Source: Candidatus Bathyarchaeota archaeon (GTDB lineage: Archaea > Thermoproteota > Bathyarchaeia > RBG-16-48-13 > JAGMEO01). From it: 6,968 nucleotides of DNA. Positions 4,642 to 6,968 of the stretch are shown here, piece after piece. Both the position numbers and the translations under genes were made by a program. Below the pieces are notes generated by a model. The model did no database searches and was not told the DNA's origin. It saw only the letters and a program-made list of their open reading frames with translations. The stretch spans positions 1-6,968 of the forward strand of contig JAGMEO010000026.1 of the NCBI GenBank assembly GCA_023128135.1, given 5' to 3'. Every line of letters begins with the position of its first letter. Position 1 is the stretch's first letter.

Positions 4642-6609
4642 GTGTGTTTTGTGAAATCCTTGTCGTACGTATTTCTCTGTTCTAGATGTGGTAGGTCGCA
4701 TACAATTGAGGAATATAGGCGTAGTCGATTCTGTCGGGATTGTGGCAGGTTTCTCTCTTATCGTGATAGGCGTGAAGCATCCCGGGTGAAGAGACATGTG
4801 GGTGGGGAGTGGCCTCTTTTTCCCTATGAGCCGTATCCGCCTCAGTTGAAGTTCATGAGAGATGTTAAGAACGTGGTGGGTGATGGTGGCGTGTTGGTGG
4901 TTGAGGCTTGTAATGGCTTCGGAAAGACCGTTTGCGCTTTATCCAGTGTTTTGCCTTTGGGTTCCAAGATCGTTTATGCGACTAGGACGCATGAGCAGGT
5001 TCGTCAAGTCCTGCTCGAGATTGAACGCGTGAACTTGAATTCTGCTTCTACGTTTTCAGCTGTGAGCCTTGCAAGTAGACAACACCTCTGTTTAAATGAC
5101 AAGTGTAAAAGCACGTCCTCTATAGAGGCTTTAGAGGCATGTCAGATGCTGAGAGAGGCTGGAGAGTGCCCATACAAGGTTGAGGTTGGGTCACTTCGTC
5201 TTCCACCTGTGTTGTCGGCGGCGAGGCTTCGGAAAGAAGGCGAATCCAGAGGGGTCTGCCCCTACTTTCTAGCTAGAAAGGCGACTGAAAACTGCACAGT
5301 AGTAGTGGCTCCTTACCAGTACGTCTTTAACGAGCACATTAGATCCACCGTTAAGCTGGAGCTGAGTAACAGGATTCTGGTCTTCGATGAAGCTCATAAC
5401 GCTGATAAGATTGCTCAGGAAGTCTTGAGCGATTCCCTCTCCGAGCGGACCTTGGAAAATGCTAAAGAGGAACTGAAGGCGGTGGAGGAGTCACATGGTT
5501 TTATCGATGATCTGTTGGCGTATCTAGATAGAAAGGTTTCAGTGAATGTTGCTACTGAACCAGGCTTCAAGTTGCGTGAAGAACTTGAAGACCTCCTCAG
5601 CGTAGAAAAGCTTGGATCCTTCGCGGATTCCTTTCAAGACATCGTGGAAGAGATTAGAAACCATAAGTTGGAGCAGGGCGATCGTTTGGCATGTCACCTG
5701 AACGGGGTGCTCACCTTTCTCTCCCTAGTAGGACAGAGTCTCGAATCCAGTTACGTGGCGATCTACAGAAGGTCATCCTACGGCTACAACCTGGTCGAGT
5801 ACAAGTGCCTCGACCCCAGTCTAGCAGTTAAGCCCGTGGTTGATGGAGCCCGTGGAGCATTACTCATGTCGGGAACCCTGTCTCCCATGCAGCTTTTCTC
5901 TGAGATCATGGGACTGGAAAAAGCGGAGGCAAAAACCTACTCTTCAATAGCAGATCCTGAAAACATCCGCACCATAATCGACAGCTCAGTCACCACACGT
6001 TACAGCGAAAGAGGCACAGAGATGACCCGCCGTTACGGAGAAAACCTCTCTAAACTAGTTGCTAAGATCCCGAATGGAATTCTAGTTTTCTTCCCGCAAC
6101 GAAAATTCATGATAGACGCCCTGGACACCTGGGGAAAAATGGGGTTGATGGAACGAAGAGAGCAAGCGTTTCTAGGGGGAAAGCCGGTGTTTGTCGAGGG
6201 AAGCCATGCATCGGAAAACAGGAGGGTTGTGGAAGAGTACAAGAAAGCTGCCCGAAGCAAGAACGGCGCTGTGCTGTGCGGCGTCTTTAGAGGAAGAAAC
6301 GCGGAAGGCTCCAACTTCCCATACGAAGAGGCACGAGGCATCTTTCTGGTAGGAGTTCCATACGCGGATTACAGCGATCCCGTGGTCAAGGCTCAAATAG
6401 AATACTTCAACAAAAAGAGAAAAGGGCTGGGGGATAGATGGTATATCATGGACGCGTTTCGAGCAGCTAACCAAGCCATGGGACGTGGAATCAGACATCG
6501 AGACGACTGGTGTAACTTCTTCCTGATGGACCACCGCTACCTAAAATACCAAGAATTCATCTCAAAATGGGCTGTAACAAACGGAATTCAAGAAATCACT
6601 CCCCAGTGA
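4642..6609 (+). CDS. XPD/Rad3-type Fe-S superfamily 2 DNA helicase with N-terminal zinc ribbon
   Basis: The 655-residue protein is a 5'-3' DNA helicase of the XPD/DinG group, probably in nucleotide excision repair or related unwinding. Motif I is EACNGFGKT (88-96, K95), Ia is YATRTHEQ (112-119), the DEAH box is 249-252 (VFDEAHN), motif III is MSGTLSPM (409-416), IV is GILVFFPQRK (479-488), V is RGRNAEGSNFP (550-560) and VI is QAMGRGIRHR (611-620). Between Ia and II lie the Fe-S cysteines C150, C167, C176 and C206 (C155 is spare), with the XPD-like GVCPYFLARK block (204-213) and PYQYVFN (224-230). Residues 13-34 carry C-x2-C...C-x2-C, a zinc ribbon not found in typical archaeal XPD. All catalytic motifs are intact. 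The GTG at 4642 is used, with AGGT five bases upstream; GTG 4651 is an alternative that also keeps the ribbon. The gene looks more G/C-rich than its flanks. Whether it is the organism's main XPD or a paralogue cannot be told. Confidence 0.93.
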   Translation: MCFVKSLSYVFLCSRCGRSHTIEEYRRSRFCRDCGRFLSYRDRREASRVKRHVGGEWPLFPYEPYPPQLKFMRDVKNVVGDGGVLVVEACNGFGKTVCALSSVLPLGSKIVYATRTHEQVRQVLLEIERVNLNSASTFSAVSLASRQHLCLNDKCKSTSSIEALEACQMLREAGECPYKVEVGSLRLPPVLSAARLRKEGESRGVCPYFLARKATENCTVVVAPYQYVFNEHIRSTVKLELSNRILVFDEAHNADKIAQEVLSDSLSERTLENAKEELKAVEESHGFIDDLLAYLDRKVSVNVATEPGFKLREELEDLLSVEKLGSFADSFQDIVEEIRNHKLEQGDRLACHLNGVLTFLSLVGQSLESSYVAIYRRSSYGYNLVEYKCLDPSLAVKPVVDGARGALLMSGTLSPMQLFSEIMGLEKAEAKTYSSIADPENIRTIIDSSVTTRYSERGTEMTRRYGENLSKLVAKIPNGILVFFPQRKFMIDALDTWGKMGLMERREQAFLGGKPVFVEGSHASENRRVVEEYKKAARSKNGAVLCGVFRGRNAEGSNFPYEEARGIFLVGVPYADYSDPVVKAQIEYFNKKRKGLGDRWYIMDAFRAANQAMGRGIRHRDDWCNFFLMDHRYLKYQEFISKWAVTNGIQEITPQ

Positions 6610-6968
6610 CATCAATCACCCTTATTATCGGTCGAGAACAAGTTATTTACTTGATGGAATCAATGTTATGTTTGAAAGGAAGAGGAAAATGAAGAGTTCT
6701 TATCTCAGCTCCAAGAATAATTCAATGATAACTCTATGATACAAGTTTAATTTTGATTCTTGAAGTCTTGATCGATCTATAATTAGGAAATTAAACAATC
6801 TTTAGAAAAATAATAGAAAATGTAATGATCGATGGCGTTTATCACTGACTTGTGTCTGATTAGACTGAGGAAAACCTCAGATTGACTCTTAATTTGTACT
6901 TTTTTATCATTTTCTAGATTAATGATATGGTCGATTTTTTTAAATTCTTTTTTTCTGTTCTTGTACTG
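6610..6968. other. Gene-free 3' flank of the helicase gene with repeat copy D
   Basis: These 359 bases are A/T-rich. A good-looking ribosome site (GGAAGAGG near 6679-6686) precedes an ATG at 6690, but the frame gives only about 16 codons, so I do not call a gene. The first T-rich tract after the helicase stop does not come until beyond 6740. Repeat copy D (6820-6906) is the only clear structure; after it come further T-runs (6899-6905, 6934-6940, 6949-6954) that could end plus-strand transcripts. No RNA gene of a known class was recognised. Confidence 0.65.
6820..6906 (+). repeat. Dispersed hairpin repeat, copy D
   Basis: The copy starts with ATGTAATGATC (6820-6830) and GATGGCG, has TGTGTCTGATTAGA (6851-6864) and the hairpin CTGAGG-AAAA-CCTCAG (6865-6880), then ATTGACTCTT and a seven-T run (6899-6905). 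It matches copy C at 37 of 45 positions ahead of the hairpin with no gap. Only a weak five-pair 5' stem with two G-U pairs (6831-6835 with 6839-6843) can be drawn here. It lies about 210 bases downstream of the helicase stop codon. Confidence 0.85.

Noticed and set aside
2977..4642. The shared 10-mer AGGTTTTATG at 2977-2986 and 4633-4642, ahead of two plus-strand starts.
   Set aside because: A 10-base match is common by chance in 7 kb, and in the second case the ATG is not in the helicase frame.
4612..4797. Minus-strand frame at 4612-4797.
   Set aside because: It is antisense to the start of the helicase gene, whose zinc-ribbon frame is the real one; the translation shows no domain features.
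6690..6740. A short frame of about 16 codons with a strong GGAAGAGG ribosome-like site.
   Set aside because: It is too short to separate from chance, has a low-complexity Ser/Asn-rich translation, and no supporting context.
6826..6868. Copy D, and the others, read as a C/D box guide RNA: ATGATCGA as box C, CTGA as D', CTGATTA as C', CTGA as D.
   Set aside because: Only two bases separate the would-be C' and D boxes, leaving no room for a guide, box C is interrupted, and the CTGA of the would-be D box is part of the hairpin stem. The boxes are also not kept in copies A and B.
2110..6905. The hairpin plus T-rich tail as an ordinary intrinsic terminator.
   Set aside because: The T-tracts start 8-20 bases after the stem rather than directly, copies A and B do not follow any convincing plus-strand gene, and conservation extends 45 bases upstream of the hairpin. 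A role in termination for C and D is still possible.
2158..6968. The 11-base match TTCTTGTACTG at 2158-2168 and at 6958-6968, downstream of copies A and D.
   Set aside because: The distances from the hairpins differ (about 33 against 78 bases) and a shared 11-mer is expected by chance in an AT-rich window of this size. It touches the window edge, so it could not be extended.

Overview
The window looks like chromosomal DNA of an uncultured archaeon. The signs are an intact XPD/Rad3-type Fe-S helicase with the strongest similarity to eukaryotic and archaeal XPD, AT-rich TATA-like boxes about 25 bases ahead of several starts, GTG and TTG starts with GAGGT-type ribosome sites, and T-rich rather than classical bacterial gene ends. 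A lineage such as Bathyarchaeia or a neighbour would fit, but the phylum is my inference and cannot be settled from this sequence alone.

Layout. Minus strand, 1-599: the N-terminal half of gatB (tRNA amidotransferase subunit B), cut by the window edge. Minus strand, 707-1825: an M29-family metallo-aminopeptidase. A gene-free stretch (1826-2207) holds repeat copy A. Minus strand, 2208-2834: a cytoplasmic SGNH/GDSL hydrolase with a TATA box that argues for an internal start. A second gene-poor stretch (2885-3366) holds a possible 31-residue membrane peptide and repeat copy B. Plus strand, 3367-3561: a small cold-shock-domain protein, followed at once by repeat copy C. Minus strand, 3683-4611: a decayed accessory locus, made of an AlbA_2 (Schlafen-type) ORF and, upstream in another frame, the C-terminal end of a type I restriction HsdR-like subunit; the two frames meet at a seven-A run. 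Plus strand, 4642-6609: the XPD-like helicase, with an added N-terminal zinc ribbon. The 3' flank holds repeat copy D.

The genes do not form one pathway. gatB, the peptidase and the helicase are housekeeping or repair genes; the cold-shock gene, the HsdR/AlbA_2 remnant and the repeats look accessory. The most interesting item is the repeat family: four plus-oriented intergenic copies, three of which align without gaps over about 45 bases (TATA-like head, TGATT box) and run into a short hairpin of the form CTGAGG-N4-CCTCAG followed by a T-rich tail. The family matches no element I can name and may be a small structured RNA, a miniature mobile element or a regulatory site.
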